Source of the DNA: Takakia lepidozioides
Lineage: Eukaryota > Streptophyta > Takakiopsida > Takakiales > Takakiaceae
Assembly: GCA_030704615.1 (NCBI GenBank)
Contig: CM060733.1
Coordinates: 2,418,001-2,482,000, forward strand
Direction of reading: 5' to 3'
DNA: 64,000 bases
Below the pieces are notes generated by a model. It saw only the letters and a program-made list of their open reading frames with translations, ran no database searches and was not told where the DNA came from. Positions 33,236 through 45,800 of this stretch are shown here, piece after piece (the stretch's first letter is position 1; each line of letters begins with the position of its first letter). The position numbers and the translations under genes were made by a program.

Positions 33236-33479
33236 TGATCGTTGCTAGGAATTGTGCAAAGAGGTCTGTAGTCTGTATACGGTAGGTTGAAAGTTCGCCT
33301 CCAGCACTACAGTCTGGTCCCTGATTAGTGGCCAACTGGAAGCTCAAAATAAACTCATTGCACTATAATTACGAGGTAGATGATCGGCCAGGGTGTGCGG
33401 TAGACTGGGCTTCACAGAAGAATGCTTTGCCAAGATTATCCCAAAGAGGCTAGGACTTGAACGAGTCATTCATACTAAA

Positions 33480-34431
33480 TTTGGCGTCAACCATTAGATC
33501 ATTGTGTGGGCGCATTGGCCACATTTCGATCCTGCATAGCTTTATAAAAAGACCCAAGTGGGGTGACTGTACAAATGGGTGTAACTGTCCCCAAGAGGAA
33601 ACAACCAAAGCTCGTAGAACTACATATATTAACACAATCACCTACAGCCTGAAGAAGGTCAGACAAAAGGAAAGAGGGTGGATCAGAGAGTGCGGGGAGG
33701 CGAGATGAAGCCGCCCCAGCAACCTCCGCCCGACGTAAAATAGATTGAGCTTGAGCTTTTTGCAAAGCAACAGAAACTCGTTGTCTAAAGAGAGCTACAA
33801 GAACAGAGGCGTATGGGCTTCCAAGGCTTTTGTTTTCTGCTGCATGATGGGCACATGTGCGAAGGAACTCGTTGAACTGATGATGCAAACAACCAAAGAT
33901 CTCGATTGCCAAATGAAGGAATGTGTCTGTGGAATGACGTGCATGATAGTCATGCTCCTTTCCCTGCGCAGCTACTGAAGCGGCAACTCCCTGTGATGAG
34001 GTTGTGCGGGGCAGGAGATCCGACCTAGTAGGATCAGCGATAACAACGTCCGCCAATGTACGTAGTCCGTCCTGTGAGAGAACAATGTCAACCCGTCGTC
34101 GAGTGGAATGGTGATTGTGGGTCGATGGGAGTATGTGCACCTGCTCTCGAATGACATGTATCCCAGCATCACGAGCAACCGCAGCTGCTGCATCGTCCTA
34201 ACACAGAGGGATGCGGAAGACCCAGTCGAACTCGTAGGGAGGTGGTAAATACAGCAGAAGACATACGGAAGGATGCAATGGTTGGTCGTACCGTGAGCCA
34301 TGCGCCTGCTCCGGGCCCTACGCACGAGAGAAGTCTGGCCCGATGTGCATCTGAAGGAGCGTCGAAAAGCATGCTGGCAAATGAGTGTCGGTGCACGCGT
34401 TCCATGATGGTATCCTGTAAATGCTCCAGAC
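33480..34431 (-). pseudogene. R2-like retroelement C-terminal region, second copy
   Basis: The minus strand has GLEHLQDTIMERVHRHSF and FTTSLRVRLGLPHPSVLG, then RRRVDIVLSQDGLRTLADVV and a further open stretch of about 200 residues. It matches the order of the copy split between 1-223 and 10867-11340. Its upstream end is cut exactly where the hAT-like terminus CAGTGTTGGG begins (34432). Confidence 0.75.
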
Positions 34432-36250
34432 CAGTGTTGGGCGGTTTTTGCCTTTGTGAAGGAACCTTCGGTTCCGGTTCCACAAATTTTTGAAGAGACG
34501 GTTCCGGATCCGGATCCGGTTATTTTTTATTAAGGCGGTTCCGGTCCGGTTCAGGTTCTGACTTTTTAACATGGGGGCGGTTCCGGTTACCGGTTAGTTG
34601 CTGGAAAAAAAACGCCGGTTCCCGGTTAGGTTCCGGTTCTTTTTTAAAAATATATTAAATTCTTTTAATTTTTTATTCTTCTAGAAAATTAGATGAACTA
34701 ATCTGATTGGTCATACTGAGAATTTTCAACTAAAACCAGGGAATTTATTAGTAAAACAGAAGTAAATAAACTTATATGTTTTTTGTGATTGTCTTTTATG
34801 GTATATATAACTAGTTATATACGCATGGTCTCCATTAAAAACGGAAAACCAGAGATTTTATAAGTTGTTGTACGGTGTAGCAAAGAACAACTAAAACAGA
34901 CTAACTACATAAGGATCTTAATTCAAAATACAAAACAAATTAAACATGTGTAATTCTATGGTTACCTTTTATGGTGCAGCAAAAGCACAACTAAAAAAAA
35001 CTACATAAATTTGTGTTTTATGGATGATGCTTTGTCAATATAGCATACAACAAACTAAGTACACGGGATGTCACTGAAATTTTCAATAAAAATGACAAAT
35101 AAACAAACTCCAATCAAAGGAGTATAGTGTAATATGTTGAACAATTATTTGTCTCTAAGACAAATCAGTCTACCTCAAAGAGGTTTGCCTCTGCAATCAA
35201 GTCCTCATTCTCATCTAAGATGACTTCTTCCCCATCCAAAAACTCTTTCATGGAAGTACTAAAGCAACCAACTCTAGCATCATTTGGCCAATTCTTGACT
35301 ACACTCACAAGCATATCAAGGTTTTCAATATTTAACCTGCACCGTCTCAAGTTTGTTATGACACCTGCAATACTAAAAACCCTCTCAGCTTCAATCTGAG
35401 ATCCAACTATGCCCAAAATTAGCCGTGCCAAAAATCCCACATACGGAAAGAGAGACTCGTGTTCTTTCCACCATTTCAAAGGAGCCACGCACTCACCTTC
35501 ATTTATCTTCGTCCTTCTGAAATGTGATAGTTGTTCTCTCACCACTGTCAATGTCATGTCTTCATTGTGGTCATGCACACCAAATAAGGACATCTCGTCC
35601 ATTGTGGCAGTGGGCTGTGATTGGGCCGAAGTATCCGGTAAGACCTTGAAACACTTTAACAAAAGAGGCTCTAACACCATACTATCATATTGGGACACAA
35701 TATGCAAAGCACGCTCTTTGCCCACATATTGTGATACCAATGACAACCCCTTGTAACGTGGGTCAAGCATAAGCGCGAGCATATTGTGAGCTTTGCGCGA
35801 TTGAAACCCTTCCAAAAAAGAAAGAAATGGTTCCAAGACACCTCTCGAGCCATCCGCCATTCCAACAATGTCAACTCTGGGGACAGGCCCACCACCAATA
35901 TTGCCCCTGGCTGTACCATGGCTCTGGCGGATGTGCCTAGTGCAAGGGGGCTGACCACCCTGGCGTCTAGGGTTACCTTGTGTGGCAGAGAAGGGCCCAC
36001 CATTATCACGCTGAAGGCTGGTGTGTGAGGAGTGGGCGGGCCCGGCACCAGCCTGCACAGCTGCTGTGTCCCGTTTAGGCCCACGGTTGGGGTGTCTACC
36101 GCCATCGGCCTGTGCCCGTTGTCGGCCATCGCTTTCCACCATCTTCACCTCTACGCTGCCCGCTGTCGGCACGTCTGCACTACAGTCTAATAGAGATCTG
36201 ACTCTGTATATCAGGGCGTTGCTTTTCCTGTGACGGACGTGGGACTTCAC
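34432..36250 (-). mobile_element. hAT-superfamily transposon, 5'-truncated transposase
   Basis: The left end CAGTGTTGGGCGGTTTTTGCC resembles hAT termini and is followed by subterminal GGTTCCGGTT repeats (34460-34645). The minus-strand frame 35165-36250 (361 residues) has LALMLDPRYKGL and the C-terminal dimerisation domain (WWKEHESLFPYVGFLARLIL, SQIEAERVFSIAG, LRRCRLNIENLDML). The first ~125 residues are Gly/Pro/Arg-rich and unlike hAT proteins, so the BED finger and catalytic N-terminal part are missing or replaced. I found no right terminus or 8-bp duplication. Confidence 0.75.
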
Positions 36251-36404
36251 AAAGTGTCAGGGTTGCTTTTCACAACGGAGCTTGCAATTGGAGCTGAGTT
36301 TTCACTCACTGTCACTAACTGTGCCAAAGGTGTGGCCCACACTATGAGTTTCTTGGAACTCTCAGGAGAACGGTCTGGAGAGGTTCCATGCTTGGCACAT
36401 TTTA

Positions 36405-36580
36405 GGGCCACTTTACACCAAGGACCAAGACCAAGACCAAGCAGAAATGGAGCATTCTTATTGGTCAAGGGCCGAAAATTGGTCCCAAGGGCTTTACACT
36501 AGCGACCAAGCCCAAAAGACCAAAGCGGGCCAATATGCTTACATGGCCAATATGCTTACATATGCTCCTTTTGCACTATA
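36405..36580 (+). repeat. Fragment of the GGGCCACTTTACAC terminal-repeat element
   Basis: It starts GGGCCACTTTACACCA and matches the first 150 bases of the element at 55950-56488 (ccaagaccaagc, attggycaagggcc, ctctacact/ctttacact, tacatgg). No second terminus was found. Confidence 0.6.
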
Positions 36581-37633
36581 TGAACAAGGGAGACATAGCA
36601 GAACAATGGATACTACTTGTGAGAGGACTTGAGGAAACAATCATCATAGCATTGGGTTGCCCCTCTCCAGGGATCTACACTCTACTTGAGGTTTTAACAT
36701 TCTATTAATGACATACCTTTCTCTCACTATGTATAACTGTGAGCTACCTTATCTTGTCATATAGAAAACCCATTAAGCATTCTACCTACCTCTATGGCAA
36801 GTCGAAGATGGAAGGGAAACCTGTATTTCTACATGTTGGATCGTCTACAGGCATACCACCACCTACCCCAATCACCTCTGTAGAGATGGAGTCAATGTTG
36901 AATCTTGATGAAGAGGACGTGTGATACCAGCCTTCCTGGATGGCTGTTGTTGTCTAAAAGGTTTGATCTACTCTGGATAACAGATTTGTTCTTGTCAAGA
37001 CAAGCCAAACCCCATCTCTCTTTCTCCATAGAAGAAACTCTCTTGCTCTGCTCATTTCTGTGTCAGCTAGCTGGAAGGTGGAGTTGGCCTATCCTCATTG
37101 TGCCCAGCAAGGATGGCTTACTCGCTGACGCCATTATCAGGCTCCCTAGAAGCACATGTGTATCATGCTGAATACTGCATAGTTTCTCTCACCCGAATCG
37201 GTTGCATTTTGATCTCCACTAGTTGTGTCATCTCTTGAGAACGAGGACCTCAAGCTAATATTTGGCAGTGAATCTACCACTTTGGATCGGTGATGGGGTT
37301 TTGTTTCCTCTTAAATAAAAATAATATGAGGGGATGGAGGCCCTCGAAATTGATTGCAGATGGTGGAAAAAATAACCACCGGTAAGGCCGTGGAGGCTTA
37401 GAGTGGGGACTCCTCCCTGTAACCTTGCAATCTAGCAAAAGATAAAGAAAGAAGTGAACATGAAGTCCTGAGTACGAGAGAACAGAATGCAACCAATCCT
37501 TGTGGAGCTTTTTTTTTAACCCAGAGGCCCCTTTTTATTTTATTATCAAGGAAATATAACCTTGTGAACGTCATGAAAGCTGACACTGCTCTGTAACCAA
37601 GTTCAGAGGAACAGGAGGAGAAAGATGATGCAG
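36581..37633. other. No recognised gene
   Basis: Only short open frames without recognisable features. Confidence 0.4.
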
Positions 37634-38580
37634 CTACAGGAGCCTAGACAAAGCAAGGTCTAATAGCTCTGCGTCTCTTGCGCTTCGGTACGTCAGAAGG
37701 GAGCTGAGTTTTAGATTTAGCTTTCCTAAATCTACGTCGGTGCTTCCAGTCGTTTCCATCAGCAGGGGAGCATCTGGCGCTATGCGAACTGCCAGCTGGC
37801 AGCAGGGCGGGAGGGTGTCCTTCCATTCCACTCTAGAATCTGTAATGCGCCTGCAGAGGAGGTTTCCTTTCCCCCAGGAATTGTAAAAGGATGAGAGCAG
37901 CTTGGCTCGGCTTCTGCTGCCACATCTTTGAAGAGCTGCAAAAGTCGCACACCAAGATTTCCGAGCTTCAGACATCAAGTCTGAGTGAACTTTAAAAATC
38001 ACCCTTCGAACACAAGGAACTATCCCATCGAAGGTCCAAGAGCATCTGGCCTTCCAGATGTTCCATAGAACAAGTCCACGCAAGGCATCCCACACAGGAT
38101 AAGTGCGAAAGATAACACCAATTTTGATATTAAGCAGAAGCATAGAGACAGGGGAGAGGTCCACAGGGTTCCCAAAGGGAGTAGAAATTTTTGGCCTGTT
38201 CCCAAACTGAGAATGTAAAGGGACAATTGACCAGACAGTGCTCAATGGTTTCAGGAACCAGCAAATTGCATGAAGGGCAATCAGTTCACGCCAAATTGCT
38301 TTCCATGGAAGTAAAGGTAGGTGAGGAAGATGAGCCGACTTGGTAGACCATTTACGATCTAAAGCTATGAGGAGCTTGTAACCCATTTTGACAGTATAAA
38401 GCAAAGAAAGGGGCCCTTGTTCATCCAAAACCACCAGGGTCTGAAGATTGGGGCTGAGAGGAACCAGGTAAGATTTCCAATATAAAGCCAAAGTTCCTGG
38501 GGAGGGGCTGGATTTATGCGACCAGAGATAGAACAGAAAATCCTGATGGGGAAAAAGACTGGGTGAGAAATCCGTAACAC
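37634..38580 (-). pseudogene. LINE (L1-type) remnant, C-terminal zf-RVT region
   Basis: Minus-strand frames give CPSCNLLVPETIEHCLVNCP, then FSVWEQA, and LVLWNIWKARCSWTFDG, the zinc-binding region found after RT in plant LINEs. Frame shifts separate the blocks, and there is no RT core. Confidence 0.7.
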
Positions 38581-38809
38581 TCTTTATGTACTCAAAATTC
38601 CACTATCCAAAAGTTTACTTGTGACATAGTTGGATGGGGTCAGACTGTGTTTGCCTGCCTGGTTTATAATTTGGGTGTGATGTGGATTCCAAGTTTTGGC
38701 TTCAGGAGTTTTGCACTGGAGCAGATGGTGGCCACGAAGAATTGTGGTCGGTGTCAGTATCCTTTACAAAATGATATTCGAGAACAAAACTGTCATTCAC
38801 ATTGCTGGG

Positions 38810-39108
38810 TTATCCAGTCTTTGGTGATCATGTGGAGCGGAGAGTTCCAGCAGGGGTGCTGATGAACCCCAAAGGCATGGCCAGCTTCTCTGGTGGCAAA
38901 GAGAGAATTCCTTCATCTCCTCCTCCACATCATCCACATCATGCAATACAAATCGTGTGTCAGGCACGTACCCAGCCTCATTCATCTGCCCAGACAATCT
39001 CTTAACCTCCCCATGGATTTCCTCCACAGGCAGATGCACTTTTTCTACAACGACTACATGCACTTGCCTGTTGACCTCAATGCAGCAAGCTTGTCTAGAC
39101 TTTTGCAC
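38810..39108 (-). pseudogene. PPR E/DYW-domain fragment
   Basis: The minus strand reads CCIEVNRQVHVVVVEKVHLP and VPDTRFVLHDVDDVEEEMKE, then degenerates after LCHQ (an EKLAM..GFISTP block in another frame). This is the start of a DYW deaminase domain, cut before the catalytic HxE and CxxC. It abuts the F-box pseudogene. Confidence 0.75.
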
Positions 39109-39900
39109 CTAAACCAAGACCGCTAACCAAACCCTGAACACTCTCGCATTCCTTGGTTTCAGTTTGTACGTCAGATGTCCATGTGTGTTGCTTCATGTCA
39201 TACATCGCAAATTCTGGATAGGGTATGTCAGTGCAAATGAATATGAGATTGTCAGAGTCTTTGTAGAATCTTTGAACTCCCATATTTGCTACTACGAGTG
39301 GATCTCGAACATGACCCCCAACTAGAAACAGACGCCCCTCGCTCTCTACAAGCCTTGGTCGACTAAAACTACCACCTCCACCAAATTTAGGCATTTGTAT
39401 AGCAACTTGAATCCACACGCCAGCACCAATGTCATAATAAGCCAGCAAAGTGTAGACGTTACTCTTTGGGACTCCATAAAACACAGCGAGTAGGGCCACA
39501 TATCACACTTCCTGTACAGCACCAGCTGCACCCTTCACATGCCGGCATCTTTCCAGTCTCGGACCAATACTCGCATATTGAGTCATAGATGTGTGTTCTC
39601 CACTGTGACCCATAGTCGTCCCTGCGATACTCGTTTGATATCACAATGATCTTGTAGGTGTTGCTGCGTCTAACCACAATCAAGTGCACCCTGTCATTCA
39701 CCAAAAATCTTGAGTCAGTTATCCAGATATCCTCAAGAAATCCCTTCACACAAACTGTCAGGCATCAAAAGAGAGAGGGAGAGTCCTCAATGCACGAACT
39801 TACATGTCCATGCCAAAACAAGCTCCACCACCAACTAGTCCTTGAGGGTTTGTCACGCTCCTCATCGGGAAATTGTCACAGCATACACTTCTCGCCAATA
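39095..39900 (-). pseudogene. F-box/kelch-repeat protein pseudogene
   Basis: Minus-strand pieces carry kelch-type sequence: FLVNDRVHLIVVRRSNTYKI, SQWRTHIYDSICEYWSETGK, LLAYYDIGAGVWIQVAIQMP, RPRLVESEGRLFLVGGHV. A 1-base frame shift and an in-frame TGA lie around 39500-39540, in the middle of a conserved stretch. The F-box itself is missing. The 3' end fuses into the DYW fragment. Such proteins are SCF ubiquitin-ligase adaptors. Confidence 0.7.
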
Positions 39901-39910
39901 TCCAGTTCAG

Positions 39911-41425
39911 CTATGATTTTCCAGACAAACATAAGTGGTCACCAAGAACATGAATAGAGGAGCCTCCAGGCAATGCAATGCGTAGGCCATACTGCAAGTC
40001 TTGCCTTTCAGCCGAAACAGAGTATGTAGCACGCAAGCGCTCCACGTGATCAAAACCAAGACTTTTGCCCGTATAACTCTCGACAAACTGCTTTAGCACC
40101 CGTCGTTGTAAAGCAATAGGAAGTGATTGCAAGATGGCCACATCAAGCTTCTTGCTGTAGTCCTCACTGCCCAGGCTCCCATGCACTGTTTCTGCCTTCC
40201 TCCTGATGCTCTCACATAAACTATCAAGGTACACCTGCTCAGAGTGTAGAATCTCGGCCCATCTTGCCAAAGATTTATCGACCCCACCCTGCAGATTTTT
40301 CCTGAGATAGGGCAAGAGCTGTTGACGGATCCGGTTTCTATCTATTTCCAAAGACAAATTGCTTGGGTCAGGCCACAGTGGCAGTTCCAGCAGCTTCCGA
40401 AGTTCTCGAAGCTCTGTCCTGGTGAAACCCAGAAGAGGTCTCACCAATGCCAGCCCCTGGGTTTTGACCTTCCTCCTCCTATCTTGGCTATCTTCAATGG
40501 CATCAACTAGCCCTTTGGGTTCAAATGCAGTGCGAGAAGAGACCGAGAGTGAAGGAGACAGCAGTCGTTTCCATGTAAGGGACTGCAGGCCATGAAGCCC
40601 ACTTCCTCGAAAGAGATTGTACAGCAGAGTCTCTACCCGATCACTGGCAGTGTGAGCTGTGACAATGGTATCATACCCATGCCGCAAAGCAATCCTTTGC
40701 AAAATGCCATACCTCCAATTTCGTGCTGCCCCTTCCCCTGGCACTGCCCGGGTGGTCACTGCCTGATAATAGTTCACCTCCAAGCTGCTAGCCATGTCAG
40801 CAACATGTGATGCTTGAGCACGGGAGGACGATGCCCATTGATGATCACAGTGGACTACACCGAGTTGCCATCCCCACTGAGGTTGCAACCGTGCCAACAA
40901 TCGAAGAGCACACACTGAATCTTGTCCCCCAGACACAGCAATCAACACCTTCTCTGATGGCTGCAGCAGCTGTCTCTCTCTCACAGTCTTACTCAACCTC
41001 TGTAGCATCCGTTCCTCCATCTTCACAGGACCAACATTTTGAATTCCTGCCGTCCTTTCGCCCCCTTCCATTGCATGCTCTACACAATTCTCTAAACCTG
41101 ACCAGTCTATTTGCCTCCGCGGTCCCCGCTTGCTGGCAACAAGATTCATATCATTCCCACTGCGTCGCCGAGTCCGAATCGTTCCGAAAGTCTTATCTAA
41201 TAATCCATGCCTATGAGATGCTGACCAAAAACCGTTCTTCACCACATCTCTCTGGAGTCGAGGGGAACGGCAACCCAAATCCCTCCTCTTCCCATCTTTC
41301 CCTGATAATAACGGCGGCGAATAAGCAATAATCTTGCACCCCTGTTGTCGTCCCACATCTTGTATCCTATCACAGAAACCGCTGAAGGAAACAGTCTTCT
41401 GACTCCCGTTTCCAATTACCAGCAT
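39911..41425 (-). CDS. tilS: tRNA(Ile)-lysidine synthase (TilS), organellar
   Basis: A single-exon frame of 504 residues. The PP-loop ATP-pyrophosphatase motif SGGQDS is at residues 165-170, followed by VVHCDHQW, VTAHTASDRVETLLYNLFRG and a substrate-binding region with RNRIRQQLLPYLRKNL. TilS uses ATP and lysine to modify C34 of tRNA-Ile(CAU), so that it reads AUA and not AUG. In plants it serves plastids, possibly mitochondria too. The first ~135 residues are basic and non-conserved, fitting a transit peptide plus extension. The start is the first ATG; no promoter element was identified. It ends about 10 bases from the F-box pseudogene. Confidence 0.9.
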   Translation of the reverse strand: MLVIGNGSQKTVSFSGFCDRIQDVGRQQGCKIIAYSPPLLSGKDGKRRDLGCRSPRLQRDVVKNGFWSASHRHGLLDKTFGTIRTRRRSGNDMNLVASKRGPRRQIDWSGLENCVEHAMEGGERTAGIQNVGPVKMEERMLQRLSKTVRERQLLQPSEKVLIAVSGGQDSVCALRLLARLQPQWGWQLGVVHCDHQWASSSRAQASHVADMASSLEVNYYQAVTTRAVPGEGAARNWRYGILQRIALRHGYDTIVTAHTASDRVETLLYNLFRGSGLHGLQSLTWKRLLSPSLSVSSRTAFEPKGLVDAIEDSQDRRRKVKTQGLALVRPLLGFTRTELRELRKLLELPLWPDPSNLSLEIDRNRIRQQLLPYLRKNLQGGVDKSLARWAEILHSEQVYLDSLCESIRRKAETVHGSLGSEDYSKKLDVAILQSLPIALQRRVLKQFVESYTGKSLGFDHVERLRATYSVSAERQDLQYGLRIALPGGSSIHVLGDHLCLSGKS

Positions 41426-42801
41426 CTCTCAAGAAAAAGAGATTTTGTAAGAAGCGAAAGAGAATGCAGATGAGAGAGAGGAAGAAACTTAACACTCACT
41501 AAAGAATGAATATACGTCTAAAGACGATCGTGGCATATTCAGACATGAGATTGCCAGTGATCATGCACAGCTCCCTTGGACAAGATCGAATTGAAAAATT
41601 CCGCGAAAATTTGAAGCGATGCTCAAAGTAGGTCTGCTGAGCACAAGTTTCCCAAAGCTCAACTCCGGTTTCTGTGTAGTCAGGACTTGAGCGCCTCTCA
41701 GTCCTTAAATGTAGCCTTCTCAAGAATTTTCAGGAGGGCTGCGCAATGAGCCAAGCACGTTGCCGCAAAGCTCTTCAGAGAAAGGCACACAAGCGGCGTC
41801 AAGAACCTCAACGCTGCCGATGGGAGTGGCTGCCAACAACACAAAGCTTAGAGAAGGTGGATCCTCGAGCTAGCCTATTGCTTGATCGTTCCGTCTGTTG
41901 CAAGCTACAAGACTAGAAGAGCCAACACCGAAGTGAACACCCAACTCTAAGCGGAAAAGTGAAAATATGGACATTTTTGCTTTGCTCTGGGCATGCAATG
42001 CCCCCCCTCTAGATCATTGCACTATTGATATGAAGACTTTGTTCTCTTTCCTGCACCATACATTGCAGAAGTTGACATTGCTGTGCAAGAATTGTGGAGC
42101 TTGACTACAACCAAGGCTAAAAGCTTGAACTAAGAAACTTCTTGTGCCATTTGGAATCTTCTTCCCATCTACCATCTGTGTCTCTTCGGAGCTTGCAGAA
42201 ACCTTGGGGAGACTTGAGGAACAATGTCTATGCGCAAGCCATGACCAAGAAATGTGGCATTCATGAATTGCAAAAATTGCAGGACAAATTTATCTTGGAG
42301 CTGCAATTTAATCTCTATTCCACATCCCTGCACAACAAGAACTGTATTGCAGAAAAGATCGTTGTTCATCAGACTTTGTGCAGTCTTACCAACAGTGCTC
42401 CTAATCTCATTATTTCCAAGTTTCTTTCTTGGCTGTGGCATACCACTATCGTGCGCTGAAATGCTGATCAGTAAAAGTGTCTTATTGTTGGAGAACAGGG
42501 GTATTACCAAAAACAAACAACATGGACTTGCCGATGTACATGTAACGTACACTTGCGAAAGAAGTGGACTTCGCTTCACAAGAGTTACACAAGAAGTCAC
42601 TCAAATTCGGCATCCTGCAAGTGCACTGGGTTCATTGAACCCAGTTCATTCTGGACCTGCAGCAAGTCTCTTACTGCTAGACAATCTACCACGGTAACTT
42701 TCAACCAGAAAGCTACCAAGCTCTGGTGGTTGGCTGTAGACTTTCACATTCAGAATTATATGTTTTTAGATCCATCGTAAAGAACTTGACAGCTATCCTG
42801 G
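41426..42801. other. Intergenic region, no recognised gene
   Basis: It lies between the TilS start and the 3' end of the WD40 gene. Short open frames are present but none are convincing. Confidence 0.4.
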
Positions 42802-45800
42802 TCACAGGTCATCGTCTTGCTCCCAAGGCTGCTGCTCGTCATACCACCATGTCTTCACTGTGCAATCGTGCGAGCAACTGTTCCACCAATGACCATCATC
42901 AGTGCTGGAGCTTGATAGGAGGGAGCCATACCACAATTTGTTCCTCGATCTGTAACTTATCTGATACTACCTTTTCTTATCACATACAACACAGATTAGA
43001 CATCTGGTGACTGAAATGCATTCACTTACTATCACTTGCAATCTGAGAAAAGGCAATTTTCTTAACCTCCACTCGAAGTATTCCATCAGATAGACAACAC
43101 CCAGTTAACAAATTTCATCCTGGCACTTACTATTGAGATGGAAAGAAAGTGAAAGGGGTCACCTGACTAGGAGACTTTGGTGGGTATTCCAAATGGCACG
43201 GTATGCAATGTCGCTATGGCTATCTGCACTATGACTGCCCAGCCGCTGAAGCATCTCCCCTGTTGCAGCATCCCATATGTAGATCAACCCATCCTGTCAC
43301 AACACCATCAACGTGCAGGTCATTCAGCAAGCTACACATCAACTCCACCACGAACTAAAAGGGGTAAAAATGTCAACTGGAAACCTTAGTATCTTAGAGC
43401 GCACTGATACATCGCCACAAGAAGGGTGTGGTTATGTATCAATGAAAATTGGTCAGGTCTCCGGGTAACCCAATGTGGAACTTGAGAGTTGGACAAAATG
43501 CTGTAACAAGATCTCAAAAGTGCTGTCAGCCACAGATTATTCGACATACTTCCAATATGTACACATCTTGGATTGAAGGGACAGACTACATACCTCTGAC
43601 CCGCCAACAACAAGCGACTCATCAGGTCCAAAGCTGGCCCGAACAAAGTTTTTACTTGTGTTTTGATGACCCTTGAACCTCCTTATGGGCCGTGCCTGCC
43701 AACCATGCATACATGTCAAAAAAGTTAAGTTTGTCCCTCTATCTAACCGTACCAATGGATTGCTTACCAAAGAAGAAAAAGCCTTTGTTGTTTGCTTCTA
43801 GGCACAAGTGAAGAGGATCAAATTTAACCAACAAATACAGTGGTGGTATCCACACATCTGAAACTACCCCATTATAATAAGCAGGATTCAGATCCACTGG
43901 ACATGTTACATATGAATACATGCATGCAGGGTACAACTTAATTGTGAACTGGTTGAGAAAGAAACATAAGATGGCTGAGGAAAGAGCTGCGTCGCTCAAA
44001 TTTTCCTTAGAGGGGAGCAGATATGTAGGAGGAACTGAGCTTTCAGATGGTCTTACTGCCTGGTCCACACAGAAAAGCAAAACTGCCAACAACGATCCTG
44101 CTAGATCCAAACCCGTCCAGGATTGAATATGCTGGGATGGAGAGCTGTGTCTGAGAGACTGAAAGAGAATGCAGTCATTAGACATTGTTTAGCCTTGTGG
44201 CCATAGAGACCCCGTGCCCAAATTGGACGGAAAAAAGAGACTGAAAGAGAGAATGAGATAAGAAAACTTGATAACATCAAGAGGGCCAAGGGCCCACGAG
44301 AAAGAGTAAACAACAACAAAAACCACTTCAGAAAATGTAGAGAGGGAAGATAGCGAGGGAGCCTCACCAGACGCACATCCCAAAGGCGATTGGAGTTGTC
44401 CTTGGACCCACTTAAGAGCAAGCTGCCAGCCTTGTTCATCTCCACCGATGTCACCTCTGTCCCAAGACATTGGCATCATCCAACGTTAGTCCCTCTTTCT
44501 CTCCATCTCACCCCCTGCCCGTGCGACTGCATCTTCTTTGAGAGCAAGAACTGGCATGAAAACTCTCCACGTCAAAATGCTGGAGAGACGTGCACCTAAG
44601 CCGGTAAGAAAGTCAACGTTTGCAGCAGACGGGCACATCCAACCTTGTCCTAAGAGACTCGAAAGAAATCTCACAGACGGGGATTGCATCAGAAAGGAGC
44701 AAAAAACAGGGAGAGGAGGGAAAAGGTACCTCCAAGATGAGAGCTGTATGTTTTCACACATACTCCACTCACCAAGTCCCAGAACTTGATTGTGCTGTCC
44801 TTAGAGCTGCCATTTAAGACCAGTTGAAGTCTAGGATTAGACAGTGCCAGGAAATCTCCCAGAGTTTGTTTCTGTGTGTCACTCTGCACTTCATAAAACT
44901 GGGCATCTGATGGGGAAAGCCTGATGCATACATCTCACTTTTCCTTGTCTTTTGTCACCTTTTTTCTGATTTTATCTCATGGTAACATGGACAATATGAA
45001 GCTTCTTTCTTTCATCCTTTCTCTCCCTCTCTTTCGCATCCCCTTTCCCACAATGTGACCTGTTTGGAACATCGGTGAACCTATCAATGTACCTCTGCAA
45101 CACTCTACCTGCCTTTTCTTGCTCCCTCCAAAGGGGGCTTGGACCATGGCCACCTGGCTTGGGAACACTCTGTGAACTATTCACTCTTGCCACGTCTTTA
45201 TCCAATTTGGTAACACGTACCCGCTAATGACGAGGTTGCCCAGAGGGTTGAAAATGACACGGGAGACAGAGGACTTGTGCCCACTGAATGTTCGTAACAA
45301 TGCCGCTGTGCGTGCATCCCAGAGTCTTACGGTCTTATCATATCCCCCTGTTACCACATAATTCTGCACCACCATCAGCTTAGTGTCTCTTCTCAAAGCT
45401 AACTACAAGTCTGTCATACAAAATGTGCAGTCAAGAGAGATTAATGCCCCTCAGAAACTGGAAAATCACACATAGGACTACGGAGCATCAATCAAAGTTA
45501 ATTCTTTGACAACCAATTTCTATACGCCACACAAGTTGAATTGCACCAGCAGATCTAGAGGAGGAAAGATGGTGAGTGCAGCCACATTTTGAGTGTGAAG
45601 ACCAGGAGACCAAAAGATCATGAAGAAAGACAGGCAAAGGTTTCTGACTAGGGTATGCCTAAACTTTAGGCATGATTTTGGGTGGCTCTGTTGCAATAGG
45701 GAAATGGAGAACAAGAGCTTACATTTGATTGGTGGAACTTGACACTGTACACATCACCCTCATGGCCAGAAAGGGTTGCCGAACATGCCGACTTTGTTGC

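Noticed and set aside
33240-33320. A third tRNA-derived SINE (GGTTGAAAGTTCGCC resembles a B box)
   Set aside because: No matching A box at the right distance and no similarity to the other two SINE units.
34432-37000. A complete hAT element with right terminus
   Set aside because: I searched for CCCAACACTG-type sequence and a repeat of the left flank but found neither; the transposase also lacks its N-terminal half.
36739-37171. Two plus-strand frames (61 and 88 residues) as a split gene
   Set aside because: No domain, no clear splice signals and no coding bias that I can judge; left as unassigned.
40807-41331. Plus-strand open frame of 174 residues
   Set aside because: It is antisense to the N-terminal half of the TilS gene and has no features of its own.
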